This document shows positions 24,240-35,869 of a stretch of 64,000 nt of DNA, in pieces. This stretch comes from Salminus brasiliensis. Lineage: Eukaryota; Chordata; Actinopteri; Characiformes; Bryconidae. The stretch is from positions 22,195,282 through 22,259,281 of the forward strand of contig NC_132893.1 of the NCBI RefSeq assembly GCF_030463535.1, given 5' to 3'. The translations under genes were made by a program, and so were the position numbers. The notes under the pieces were generated by a model. The model did not search any database. It saw only the letters and a list, made by a program, of their open reading frames with translations, and had not been told where the DNA came from. Numbering within the stretch: the stretch's first letter is position 1; the number at the start of each line of letters is the position of its first letter.

Positions 24240-24870
24240 CTTTGGCGTTTTCTCCTCTTCGAACACACCTGACTGACCTTCTCAGCTCAGCGCTGAGCCC
24301 CGTACAGTGAAATACTCAGGGACACTCCAGCAGCAGGACAACACTGAGCTAAAGAAGCACAGACGTGGGCGGGGCTTACAGCTGCGCGGCTCTTCATTGG
24401 CTGTAGACCCGCACACACGACGGAAGCCCCTCCCCTCCGCCGCCTGTGTTGTTTTTTTCCCTCCCCCTCGGGCTGGCTAGTTTCCATGGAAACAGCGCTG
24501 AGGCTGATGCGGTGTGATGCGGTCGGTTATTAGCGGCGGATGAGCTCCGTCTTACGATTAATACCTCGAGCTCTTCAGCTCGTGTCTGAAATGTAGGCTA
24601 CTCGCTTCCTCAGAGAAGCTCAGGAAACACAAGAAGGGAGAGCTGAGAGTGGCAAGGAAGCAATATGTGGGTGAAAACTGCCTCTAGGTCTGACTTAGGT
24701 TTACCAACGGAGCGTGTGAGGCTTCGTATAGCAAGAGCAGATGTAGCTCGCTAGCGTCTGTCAGCATAGGGACTGAAGGCTGGTAGGAGGCGCTTTCGGC
24801 TCTCTTTCGCCCGACGATAAAACGGTAGCATAAAGCTTGAAAGTGAGAAGCTAATCAATAAGTAGAGGTA
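24240..24870. promoter_or_regulatory. Orphan CpG-island promoter with RFX X-box
   Basis: A CpG-dense island containing a GC box (TGGGCGGGGC, 24366-24375), an inverted CCAAT (ATTGG, 24396-24400), an ETS-like ACGGAAGC near 24420, and a perfect palindrome GTTTCCATGGAAAC at 24480-24493, the consensus X-box bound by RFX factors. No coding exon could be assigned. A plus frame at 24540 reads MSSVLRLIPRALQLVSEM then stops. It could be an alternative 5' exon of the minus-strand gene at 22.3 kb, a ciliary-type gene on the plus strand, or a noncoding RNA promoter. Confidence 0.6.
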
Positions 24871-25789
24871 TTAATATTTAACAATACTCAAAAATGTATA
24901 AATTCATCGAAACTGTAGCTAGCTAGCTACTTACCTGTGTGGTATTATAGTCAGGCAATGACTTCTTTCATTGACTCAGTCAGCTACATGTACTCAAGCA
25001 ACTTTTTATTTCTTTTTATTATAACTGTTTATTTTTATTATGTGTATTTTAATAAATAGTCTACTTTAACTTACTTTTTAGACTGTTGCATTTACCTCAT
25101 TTTATCTAGACCAGTATTAGCCCAAAAAGAGCCGAATAGCACACAACAGGCTTCAGTTCTCATGCTCGTTTGGAAAGACTATGCTACCTTCATTTGCCAT
25201 TAATAACAGCACTGAAGTATTAACCCTGTTTGGGTTTGGGCAGCTCTTTAGCATAGTTAACTCTCCCAATCATAATGATTCAGTTTACAAGACAGGATTT
25301 AATGTTAGAGCCGAGGTCAAAGCTGTACTTTAGGCAGCTATCTAAGACAGCAATCACCGCCTTACAACATGCAGAGATTTGAACCTTTTGCAGTCGAAAA
25401 ACAGGTAAACTGTTAATAATAAGAATGTAAAATCACGGCACATATCATTTAAACACACTGTAGGACTATATGGCTCAATCTAAGTTACATTTACTGTTAT
25501 GATGAGGCCTACAGCGGCACTCATTTACATTACATTGACATAGAGAATTGAGAATATTCAGAAATACATAATATGAGCTGTTTTGGTCATTAAGATATTA
25601 TATATATATTTGTGTGTGTGTGTGTGTGTAAAGTGTTAACATTCAATATGTGGCCTATTGCAAAATGAAATGCTCATAGCCACGTTTATGTGGTACATCT
25701 ACCATACAGGAGCACGTGGTTGGCTTAGAACTGCTGCCTGTACCCCCTCTACCTAATCTACCAGTGCAACCAGACCACCATAGCACCAC
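24871..25789. other. AT-rich intergenic
   Basis: No exon recognised. 25590-25630 is a short (TA)n(TG)n microsatellite. Confidence 0.5.
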
Positions 25790-26000
25790 CATATGGGTGG
25801 TGGATCACTTTCAGCACAGCAGTGATGCTGATTGATATGGTAGTGTAAGAACTCCAGTAAATACAATAACATGCCACTACCATATCAGTGTCAACTGCTG
25901 AGCTCAGAATGATCCACCATCCAATAAACTGGTCAGGGGTGGTGGTCCTTTAAATTGTGCATTAAAAGTTGGGCTAAGGTCAGTAACTGTAAACCATATA
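25790..26000. mobile_element. Interspersed repeat, copy 2
   Basis: Aligns with the 15.92-16.19 kb copy through CTCAGAATGATCCACC, AATAAACTGGTCAGG and GGTGGTGGTCCT. The left part, GGTGGATCACTTTCAGCACAG, then GTGATGCTGATTGATATGG, shows the usual 5' half of this repeat. Boundaries are uncertain. Confidence 0.55.
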
Positions 26001-27381
26001 TGGTCAGAGTAACCGTTAAAATAACTATGAATATAACTGAAAGAACAGAAATATTTACCATCAACATTGTGCTTAGATTTGGGCACCCCTGTTTAAATCA
26101 CACTTTGTTGATTTGACAAATCCTCCACATTTTCAGTTAGAAAATCAACAAAACATGCCATTTACACAGGGATGTTGTACGTCTTGTATACGACTGTATA
26201 TTAAGTCATACGTTTTTCCCCTACAGAGCTATGAACCTTTTCTTGGGCAGTAGAGTTACCTCAAGTGGCACACTTAATAGGGAATGTAGACTCCAAGTTT
26301 TAATAATTCATTCTGCACATGCTCAAAGCACACAAGTAAGATCAGCGCTACCTTCAGACCTGCTAGGCCTTCACATCACCTTTTTACATTGGGTGTGCGG
26401 ACCATACACAGATGACATTAGGCTGACCAGAGCCATACACCATACACCACTGCAACATGAAGGTTTTTGAAAGAACAGGCTCTCTACAGGCCTTTTGGGT
26501 TCAATTAAACGAATACATTTCTGTGGTCCAGGAAGCCGCACAGAATGACAGCCATATTTAGCACAGTACATTGTTTAACAGCTGGCCATATGTACAGTTA
26601 GGATATTTAATTATTCACTACTCCACTATGTAACATTATATACAATTTGCTTACAGGGACTGTTGCCACACATCTGGCGTCTAGGGTTTCTGGGTTTTTG
26701 CTGCCATCTCTTGGTAGTACAATGAAGAGTTGTTATTGGGTAAGTAAGACTTTCCCTTCGACAATTTAAGAAATTTTTAACGGAAATGAACAAATTATCC
26801 TTTATAACTCAGGTTTGCCAATATTGAACAGTAATGTGTTCAGCTTTTAAGAGACTTAAAATACAGTAAAGGCTGAGAACAAAAAATAATAAGGATAAAA
26901 TAGGAAAGGCTTGCTGGTTAGGCTGAGAAACATGGGTTATGATTTGTCATCAGTCTTTAGTGAGGTGTAGAAATTGACATTTGGAAACCTTCATTTACCC
27001 AGATTTAAACACTGGAGCAAAAACTGAAAGACACAAACTGCTTTAATTGACCCTTTTTATACATAGAATAAATTATATTCATTTATTTTTCTTGTTTGAC
27101 ATGCTGTTTGAATGCGTGGCGCAGTACAGCAAAGAAAACAGTATCTTCATCTTTTCATCTCTATTTTTAATGCTCATTACCACTGAAATAATCAAAAGGA
27201 TGTTCTATTTTGACACCTTATTGTAGGTCTATTTAATTTAATATAAAAAAAAGAAAAAACATTTTTCTTGTTCGGTCATTTTTAACCAGACATTTTCAGC
27301 TTGTTTGTTGAACTTGATTGTGAATAAAATAATAAATAATGAAAAGATATCTGTGAAACACATTCACTTTTAACATCATTA
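26001..27381. other. Intergenic, convergent side of msantd2
   Basis: 26060-26150 contains GGGCACCCCTGTTTAAATCA, resembling an old Tc1-family end. A 79-codon plus frame at 26231-26470 has no known relative. The rest is AT-rich. Confidence 0.4.
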
Positions 27382-28087
27382 TTAAATAACGAATGAGTGA
27401 ATAGTGCCCCGTTTATTTAGTTTTCCTCCCAAACATGTAAACAATACTGTGATCTGGAAACAATTATACATAAAGACACTGTGTGAGTTCACAAATAAAA
27501 ACAAATATAAACACATACCGATACTCTGAAAACATCTTTTCAATGCATTTTTTGGAAATGCTGGAATGCTTGACAACATCAATATTTTTAAATATATATA
27601 TATATATAGACTTCTATAGCGATAAACTTTAGATTTATAGTTTATTTCTTCCCCAAAGTTTTTTAATGGGAAATTAAAAGTGCCCTTGTCCCAACACACA
27701 CTTGTATCGTTTAAACATTTAACCTCTGATGCATTGGTAGAATAGATAAAAATAAAGGCAGTTTTAAAACGGAGAGGGCGTCGTCTAGATGCCACTCTCT
27801 CCCTCATTTCAACCTGAAGAGACCCGAGGCTCCCTGATAAACGCGATACTGCAGGGGAGAAACACCAGCCTTCCTGAACATTTGCTGTCTGGCCAGATAG
27901 ACTGAAAACACAGCCAGCCCAACCAGCCTGAAACAACCGAGATTCTACAATTTCACCCACTTCTTTCCTTTTGACTGAGAAGTCTAGATTACGAGGTGAC
28001 TGGTGCCTAGATTTCTTCAATATGGTTGTGCAACACAGACTTTAGTCAAGTACATCTTTTAGGCCAAGTCAACAAAAAAACAAGGAG
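27382..28087 (-). other. msantd2 3' UTR (proximal part)
   Basis: Follows the msantd2 stop directly on the minus strand. Several AATAAA-type signals (TTTATT on plus, for example near 27412 and 27642) could end the transcript. The minus strand also holds a 212-codon open frame (28020-27382) in a different frame from msantd2. Its C-terminal half is low-complexity (KVYRYRSLYIYIY) over a TA microsatellite, so translation is doubtful. Confidence 0.5.
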
Positions 28088-28946
28088 TTACAAGCTGTCC
28101 TTCTTGTTGAACTTTAAGGGATACCCGACTGCAATTTCTAAACATTCAACCAAGGATCCGGCGGAGAGAAAGTCCAGCTCTACCTCGATGAATTTAATGT
28201 AGACTGGCAAGCCGGAAGAGGAGCCCTCGTCCTTGGGCCAGCTGGAGCAGTTCTCCTGAAGAAACCTGGTAATGGCGGACGGCTCACCGCGGCTGCAGTG
28301 TTTGCCTGGATTTTGAAAGTGTTGGACCAGACATTGCTGCAGGGTGCGGTCCTCCGCTATGCCGAGGTAGCAGTAAGTCACTTTGGCTGATGTCCTGTTT
28401 CGCCTTTTCTCGCCACGGTCTGTCTCCGTTTCCCCAGAAGAGGAACCATTGTCCTCTGTGCTGGAGGTGCTAGTCCCTGTCCTCTCCTCATACCCGATAG
28501 CATAGAGGCCGTACGTTTTCGGTATGCCGCCCGGCAGGAGGTACTGTGAGCCGTTGCTGCAGCCTGAAGCACTGGTTTGTGCAATATGGATCCAGTCCAC
28601 TTCCATGTGGAGCTCCAGGCATCGTGCTTCGCTAATTGTGATGTCCAGGAACTTATAATACACGTTCTTCCAGTTCATCTTCTGCACCTTGGTCATGATG
28701 ACCCTGCCCTCTGTCTTTTCGGGGTTGAAGTACTCCCGCAGGCGCTTTCCCAGAGGAACCTGAGAGCTGATCTCAGCATAGTGGTAGCGAATCTCCTCAC
28801 GCCAGCGAGTGTTGTAGCCTACGCCGAAAATGGCCAGCTTGTTGGAGAGGTGAAGACGTGAGAAATCCGTCCACGTCTGGAAGTGCTCCCATTTGACCTC
28901 CACAGATTCTAGGATGCGCACTACATTCTGCATTAGTTCTTGACGT
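28088..28946 (-). CDS. msantd2 coding exon 4 (terminal)
   Basis: Acceptor TTCCTGCAG, then [20 protein letters not shown] (first codon split), through to the TAA at 28090-28088. It holds the conserved C-terminal region of the family and the Ser/Thr-rich insert. The first ATG at 28933 is internal, not a start. Confidence 0.93.
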
Positions 28947-31752
28947 CTGCAGGAAATGAAACCACGGTGTCAAGAAGAACCACAGATACATAGTACAAAT
29001 ATACATATCTTGATTACTGTCTGTGAAGAGACACATTATTACATCTTCTTGAAGGCTAATTACCCAATCCCCATAAAATTGAACTATCAACTATCAACAC
29101 CCCAAACACTAGGATGGAGAAGACTAGCACACATTCCCTCTGACACATGCAAAACCAGCCACCACATTTTTTTCGGCCTGCTGCTGATGCAGCAATGCTA
29201 GGCAGCCAGCGTGCTTGGAGAAAAGAGCAGCTCCCCACCTCCGGTACAAAAGCTAACAGACACCTGAGCTGACAAACATCAAAATATGAGAACGTGCCAT
29301 TAACCCACCCCGAGAGAGCAAGGCCAATTGTGCTCTCTCGGACCCGGGATTGGAACTAGTCATCCTTGGATTATAGTGGCAGCGCCTAAGTATGAACTTC
29401 CGAGGCGGTCCTGAAAGCAGCATGAGCACACCAGGACTACACTTCACATATCAGCACTTACTGGGAATGCTCAGAAGCCTCGGGTCTTAACTGTAGAACT
29501 CTGTTCTTTGGAAGTTGAATCTCCTCTGTGAATGAAAAAAAAAGTTATATTATAGAAATGTGGTGATGTGCACTGAGAAATGCTACAAGTAATTTTCAAC
29601 TTGACCTCTGCCATTCCTGTTAACCGCCGTGTTTCTAATTACATGACTACATGACATTACATAACTGAGGAAAGAGCTACCTGAAAACTATTTGTTATCT
29701 TCTAATAGTCTTCCTCTGCTTTGCAGCCATCAGTTATTTTCATTTATATAGTGCTAGGCAGCTGCTTAGAGGAGCCCATGTCTGCTGATTGTTGTGACAA
29801 GGTTTGAGGAGTCTTTAAAAAGCTTGCCTTTCCTCACGATGACTGAACAAGTCATAGCACTAACAAGGTCTGAGACTTTAGTAAAGGTTATTCGAGAGGT
29901 CAAATCTTATGGGATTCCCAACATTTGATTGGTGCCTTTTCTGTTTTTTTTTTTTTACTCTAAATTTGTACAAAACAAAGATAATACACTAATCTTGGAT
30001 AAAATGTTTTAAAATAATGTTTCATTTTTATCTGAATGTGGATTCTGGATATCAGTTCATCTTCTACTCAGTAACAGAAATTTTGACCAGGTGTGCCCAA
30101 ACTTTGTCATGTCACTGTAATTGTAAATAAGGTCTATGTAAATGTGATCATCTTGATATTAATAGCTCCTCTTCTTAGTTTGACTCAGCCTCTTTTCACT
30201 AATCACATTTGAAAAGTTCAAAATACTAAACCTTGCCCACATAAGTTTATAATTATTTAGCCAAAGCCTTAATGAGTTTAGTTGTACCCTGCTCTCTCCT
30301 GCGTGGTTGAATTAACAACTCAAATCCTTTGCTGTAATCAAGTTTAGTGATATTTGTGAAGCAGATCTGGATTATTTTGTGAACCTGTCAAAGTTTTCAC
30401 CGCACCTCCACAGACACTCCTGCCCTCTAGAGGTGACCCTCATTTCAGCTTATCTGGGAACACAACCGTCAACAATCCCAACACCAGTCTGTGTTTCTTT
30501 AGGTGCACTACCACAGGTGTGCTCGCTCACCGGCCTCTATCTCTCCCTCCTGGAAAACAGCAGACAGGTCCTGGTTGCACCAGTCCTCCTGAGGGTAGTC
30601 TTCCATCGTGCTGCCGTCTGACTCCATCTCCTGATACAGGCCGCTGCTGTTGATCAGGACCGGCTGGCAGCTCTGGGAGTCCCAGCCACCCTGCCCGAAC
30701 ACCTTCTCCAGCTGCTCGATGGAGTAACTGCTCTTTCGTTTCCCGATGCCGTGCTCCTTCACGCGGCTGTAGCACCTCCGCAGGGTCTGCAGACAACCAT
30801 AAAGGCAACAAATTAGGATGCAGTGAAGTGGTGTGTCAACGTAAAATGCTACACACTAAAAGCAGACACACACATATTGTCAGCTGTGGCGATGATGAAA
30901 TTATGCTGGTACAGAGCAATAGGAAAAATGAAACACGGCAGCAACAACATAAATCAGTGCAAACAAAGATATGCCAACAATGTGAATGTGATGAATGTGA
31001 TGGTTTAGCCGATCTACCAGCATGAGCAGATAAAGCATCAAACTCAATCCAACTGGTCAACCACCTTAGGGTCCCCTGCACGACTAGCTTTGACCATCAA
31101 AGACCAGCGTAGACCATCTGAAACCCGGTGAAAGCTTTGATGATTTCAGCAGGGACAGTCTATGTGTGTTGGTTACATTAGCCACACTGTAATCACATAC
31201 GAGCTTGTGTTTCTGTCATACTCTTGGTCTAAAATGGGCTTAACCTGTGTGAGAAACCCAAAGAAGCTGAAGTGTGAAGGTAACGGTCCTCCTGGAAAGC
31301 TGCCTCACCTTCATCCTCTCTCGACACTGAGACGGGGTCCTCTCGTAGCCCAGCTCCGCCAGGGCTCTTGACACCCGCTCGTACATGGCCGGTCCGGGCG
31401 CTTTCCCGGAGAACACCGTGCCCGCCACCTCCAGCTGCTGCATCCTCGCCTCGGCCAGCCTCTCGTTCCCCCACACGGCGATGAGCGCGTTGGTCTCGGA
31501 CGGCGTCCACGACATGCCGCGGCACACGGTGAAGCTGTTGGAGGCAGCCGAGGCCGCACCGCTCCGGCCTGCCGCCCCCGGCGCCGACACGCCCACATTC
31601 AGAGGGGAGAACCGGCTGGGCGTGGAGGAGTTCGAGTGGTACGGGTTGCCGTCGCTCAGGTCCTCCGAATCAGGCGACGGAGCCTCCGTTTTGGGGGCCT
31701 TCAGCGGCGCCGAGGGCTCAGGAGAGCGCTCCGCGTTACTGGGGGCCGCCAT
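28088..31752 (-). CDS. msantd2, Myb/SANT-like DNA-binding domain protein 2 (whole gene)
   Basis: Four coding exons on the minus strand: 31752-31309, 30786-30531, 29525-29462 and 28946-28088, with phases 0, 1 and 0-compatible joins, total 1623 nt, 540 residues. Residues about 80-178 ([20 protein letters not shown], then [11 protein letters not shown] joined to [13 protein letters not shown]) are the Myb/SANT-like trihelix domain with its conserved Trp residues. Residues 1-75 are Pro/Ser-rich and acidic, with LSDGNP conserved in the family. From residue 260 the long C-terminal region ([67 protein letters not shown]) is diagnostic of MSANTD2. A Ser/Thr/Glu/Arg-rich linker lies at about 408-443. 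Length is close to the mammalian protein. Presumed nuclear and DNA-binding; biochemical role is poorly known. Confidence 0.95.
29240..29440 (-). mobile_element. tRNA-derived SINE in msantd2 intron 3
   Basis: On the minus strand a B-box match GTTCCAATCCC lies at 29356-29346, followed by CCGAGAGAGCACAATTGG, CTCTCTCGGGGTGGGT and TAATGGCAC. The same blocks follow the B box at 43.44 kb (AGAGAGCACAACTG, CTCTCTCAGAGTGGGTGAATGGCAC), so the two copies are one family. Confidence 0.7.
29462..29525 (-). CDS. msantd2 coding exon 3 (short)
   Basis: A 64-nt exon between acceptor TTCATTCACAG and donor CCA then GTAAGT. It encodes [20 protein letters not shown] with split codons at both ends. It restores the frame between exons 2 and 4 exactly and corresponds to the variable linker before the conserved MQN. 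It has no ATG and is easily missed by ORF calling. Confidence 0.88.
29526..30530 (-). other. msantd2 intron 2
   Basis: No exon recognised inside. 30053-30115 (CAGTAACAGAAATTTTGACC, then AGGTGTGCCCAAACTTTGTC) is the terminal part of the Tc1-like family also found at 23.64-24.11 kb. Confidence 0.7.
30531..30786 (-). CDS. msantd2 coding exon 2
   Basis: Acceptor TCTGCAG precedes [13 protein letters not shown], completing the SANT-like domain; it continues with the conserved [20 protein letters not shown] acidic stretch. The donor is GCCG then GTGAGC, phase 1. A 256-nt exon. Confidence 0.93.
30787..31308 (-). other. msantd2 intron 1
   Basis: A 522-bp GT-AG intron without recognised repeat. The overlapping short open frames are fortuitous. 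Confidence 0.7.
31309..31752 (-). CDS. msantd2 coding exon 1
   Basis: Codes residues 1-148, from [16 protein letters not shown] to CRERMK. The start sits in the strong context AAGATGG. The donor is AAG then GTGAGG, phase 0. It carries helices 1-2 of the SANT-like domain. Confidence 0.93.
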
Positions 31753-31960
31753 CTTGCTGTCGCTCTGTTGCTAAGGGGAGGGAGGGGGAGGGGTGAAAGC
31801 GTGACGTAGGTGCGCTCGAGCACAGTCGAGTGATGGTCCAGCAGCTCCAGCCTGGACTGGTCTCGGAGAGCCAGGGAAAGAGAACCGGCGGAGAGGAGAA
31901 CCGGCTCTCGATAACGAGCTCCGGACCGTTCATGCGCATCATGGATGGGTCCATATGGAG
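31741..31960 (-). promoter_or_regulatory. msantd2 promoter / CpG island with YY1 site at the start codon
   Basis: The minus strand reads CAAGATGGCGGCC across the initiator ATG (31752-31750). AAGATGGCGGC is the classic YY1 element, often placed just downstream of TSSs in TATA-less promoters. A CRE-like half site (GTGACGTAGG) lies near 31802. High CpG density continues through exon 1 to about 31300. Confidence 0.7.
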
Positions 31961-32735
31961 CTTTTGCGCCCAGTCCTAAAATCTAAGAGACGAGTCGTGT
32001 TTATACACACAGCTGCAGTGATCTTCTCAATGAAGAGGCGCAGAAAACACTCCAGCATCGTCCAGCGCTGAACACCTGTTAGAGGAGCCTGATCCAGCTG
32101 GCGCCAGCAGCCAGCGAGGTGATCCCATTTTAGCAGCCGGTAGTCAAACATGCTGGCTCTAAACACCCCTCTGCTCTAAACGTGTTTAAATGTAGAAACA
32201 CAGAAATGTAATGATAGGATTTAAATGATTCATTTGTGCAGTACATTCTTCTACTTTCCTACAAGAACCAAAGACCCTGTGCGAGAGCCTGGGAAAGTGT
32301 CTTTACCCGTTTAGCCCCTCTCAGCAAGGACTCGCTCGAGCGCTCCACCTAGCGTCTGTTAGTGATGTTTTGGGATAATGGGAGAAATAGGAAGAGACAG
32401 ACACACTCAGACACACTGTACGGAGACAAACTTTACCTTACCCTACATTATAACGCATGTTTACTGTTTATTAGCCTAATTTAACATATTGTGAAAAAAC
32501 GAGGCGTGTGTAAAGTAATGACACATGAAATACATTATTTAGAAAATAAATATGAATTGTGTCTAAAGTGTATTTTAATTATTAACAAAATGGTGCAAAA
32601 ACGTTTGCATAAAACTATCTATTATTATTATTATTATTATTATACATAATATATAATTATTAATATATTACTACTACTACTACTACTAATAATAATAATA
32701 ATCTACTTTCTTTCGCTACACTTGAAGGTGTTTAA
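31961..32735. other. Upstream flank of msantd2
   Basis: CpG content falls rapidly. A 75-codon minus frame at 32166-31939 has no known relative. 32615-32705 contains (TTA)n and (CTA)n trinucleotide tracts. Confidence 0.4.
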
Positions 32736-32737
32736 CT

Positions 32738-33250
<513 letters not shown>

Positions 33251-33650
33251 TGGGACACTATATGGGCAAAAATATTGGGACACCTGCTCATTCATTGTTC
33301 CTTCTGAAATCAAGGGTATTAAAATGAATTTAATCTGATTTTGTTGACGTCTCTACTGTCCAGGGAAGGCTTTCTACTAGATTGTGGAGCATTGCTGTAA
33401 GGATCTGATTGCGCTCAGCGACAAGAGCGTTAGTGAGGCAAGGATGTTGCATGATCACCACCCTCATCTCATACACAACTCATCCTAAAAATCTTTGATG
33501 GGGTATTATCATTTCAGGCGGGGGGCTTTATACCCCTGTTTTTTTTGACAGATTCATATTCTGTTAGCAGTACTTCTCCACTATAGACAAGCTGTGTTTG
33601 TGCACTTGCTGTGTCAGCAGCCTTAAAGTAGCTGAGTCCATTCATCACAG
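33251..33650 (+). mobile_element. Non-autonomous Tc1-like MITE, copy B
   Basis: Begins ACACTATATGGGCAAAAATA, then TTGGGACACC, and preserves the block order of copy A through GGGGGCTTTATACCCCTG, AGACAAGCTGTGTTTG and CTTAAAGTAGCTGAG. The right end is truncated. Confidence 0.7.
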
Positions 33651-34350
33651 GTTACCACACACACTTATTCACTTACTCTGTGAACTGTGATGCCCTCAAG
33701 TTGGACATGCTGTGTAAGACGTTGCTTTAAAAATGTTAGGTTGGGCTTTTCTTTATTTCCTAACACGTCAGTACATCCCTCCAAATATACATTCACACAC
33801 ATAAATATTAGATCAAATATTAGATAATAATTCTTTATTCCTGAACAGCTTTATTTATGTACTTGCCTTCGTATAAATATGCTCCTATATTGTTAACTTG
33901 TGTTTTAGCTGGATGAGGCCTCGCCTTCACTGAGCTGCGCTCTCTTGATGGAGTGATGAGTGACCGATCAGCCTGTGCATGCATTTCCCTTAAGTGGCCA
34001 CTGAGGAGTGTAATGCAGCTTTTGAGTTCATTTTTTTTTGCGGTGAAGGGCTGTCATTTGTCATCCTACAGGGAAAACAGCTCAATTCAGCCGCAGCTTT
34101 GCCAGCTGTCCACCACTTACCACATATAAGGCCAGAGGTCACGACCTGGCCAAAAGATCCATGCGTGTGTGCACGTGTGTGGTGTGTGCTGACAACTTCC
34201 ATGTGTTTTGTGTCTGCTAAAGGTTAGATATGAGGAATCAAGAGACAATGTAACCTTTAAGTACAGAAGACTGTTTCTTAGGCAGGCAGCAGTGATGAGA
34301 AGAGGTGATCTTAAGGGCTCCACAAATGCAGCATTACATAGTTTCAAGTG
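33651..34350. other. Noncoding stretch
   Basis: 33900-34250 is GC-elevated but lacks a recognisable exon. Open frames here are 70-77 codons and unassigned. Confidence 0.4.
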
Positions 34351-34720
34351 TACAGTTGCAAGAAAAAGTAAGGAAACCCTTTAGAATTACCTTGATTTCT
34401 GCGATGATACAATAAAATGTAGTCTGGTTGTGATGTTAGATCACAATTATCAATTAATTATGGATTACATTCTAACCAAACTAATACCACCCAAACAGTC
34501 GTACGGGTCATGTCATTTATGGGGCACATTGAGTAAATGTCCACAGTGCACGCTAGAAAAACATTTCCTGTTGCTGTAAATCTAATTTGCCACATTTATG
34601 AGATCATTTCTTGGATGCCTTGCAGATGCCAGCTTTGTCAGCCATTCTTTAGCTGATTTAATTCTGTGCTTTGGGTCATTATTATTGCAATGTCTCAGCG
34701 AAGTTGATTCTCTAAGGTAG
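34351..34720 (-). mobile_element. Tc1-like element end, copy 1
   Basis: Starts at a TA with TACAGTTGCAAGAAAAAGTA, AACCCTTTAGAATTACC, TGATTTCTGC, the terminal region of a very common fish Tc1 element whose transposase would read on the minus strand. An internal GTAAATGTCCACAGTGCACGC and TCTGTGCTTTGGGTCATTAT also fit the family. Heavily decayed. Confidence 0.6.
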
Positions 34721-35440
34721 GCTGAAGCCGATTAAAGCATATTATAAAGCATTATCTACCTAAAGGTGGTAATATCATAGATTCAATAAAACATGTTAGG
34801 GCAGTGGTCCACAAATTGGCCCTGGAGGCCTACTCTCCATTTGGACATTTGGTATTTTCTTTGCTCTCAGCTCACCTGACCCACCCAATCAACTCATTAA
34901 CAAATGCTTACTTAGTTGAAGTGGGTGTATTGCAGCTGGGATATCACACAAATTATATTTGGGGGACAACTGTAACAGAGGATTCATCTGCATTACAGTT
35001 CACAGTACAATAGAGGTTGACATGGCCACTATTGGTTCGTTATTAGCCTGACTAAGACTGCTGGTCTGTCTAAGCCATGACCACGTAAGGTCTTAGGGTG
35101 TTTTTAGTCACGGACCATTTTAGCATTTCAAGTGATCTCAGACCGGTGAGTCATGGTTTCTTTAGTAAACACATCAAACGACCTCAGACCCTTAAACAGA
35201 CCACCTTCAGAGGCTGTATCGTGAACAGAAAGTGGTCTGAGATCTTATCAGTGCTGAAGAGGACTGGGTTTACTTGTAAACACAAACAGCATTAGGATCG
35301 GTTGCTGCTGGTTTCTTTACAGGTCCACTTTCACAGAACAGAGTTTATTTGAAATGACCTGTATGTGAAAATCCACATATGATGTTGGCTGCACTATTGC
35401 ACTCAAAAGGTGTATTTTCATGTGTTTTAATAAATACATT
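34721..35440. other. Noncoding stretch
   Basis: 34800-34840 (GTGGTCCACAAATTGGCCCT, GGAGGCC) resembles a repeat end. 35100-35290 holds a 65-codon plus frame with no relative. Confidence 0.35.
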
Positions 35441-35650
35441 TATACATGAGTAAACATCCACAGTGCAGGCTAGAAAAAGTAAGTGAGCCCTTGAATTTAA
35501 TAACCCCCTTTTAGCAGCAATCACCTCCACCAAACATTATCTGTAGCTGTAAATAATCCAAAATAATTGTGCAAATTCCTCCCTGCAAATGGCCCTGGTC
35601 CACTTTATGTTTTATTGTATGGTTAACTGCTTAAAAAGTGGGCTGTAGCC
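35441..35650 (-). mobile_element. Tc1-like element fragment, copy 2
   Basis: GTAAACATCCACAGTGCAGG, CTAGAAAAAGTAAGTGAGCC, TTTAATAACC and AGCAGCAATCACCTCCACCA follow the known order of the same fish Tc1 family as the 34.35 kb copy. Only the 5' portion is left. Confidence 0.6.
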
Positions 35651-35869
35651 TGTCGGCAGGCTCAAAGTGTTATTTTAGACCTCTATTACCAAAGAAAAGC
35701 CCCACAGTTTGTACAGAAGTCACTGTAGTTACTGAGTAATACACTTTAGTGTATAACCTGGAGTGTTAAGGGGTTAAAGAATTGTAAGGCTTACAGTTCT
35801 AACGCTGCCACAATCTTCCAGAGCTAATCTTCCAGATAAAAACAAACTCCACAGGAAAACAGCTACCTG

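Noticed and set aside
28088..28933. Intronless 281-residue protein starting at the ATG 28933
   Set aside because: The frame extends upstream to a splice acceptor at 28946, and the product is the C-terminal half of msantd2.
31385..31774. 129-codon plus-strand ORF opposite msantd2 exon 1
   Set aside because: Antisense shadow of the GC-rich coding exon.
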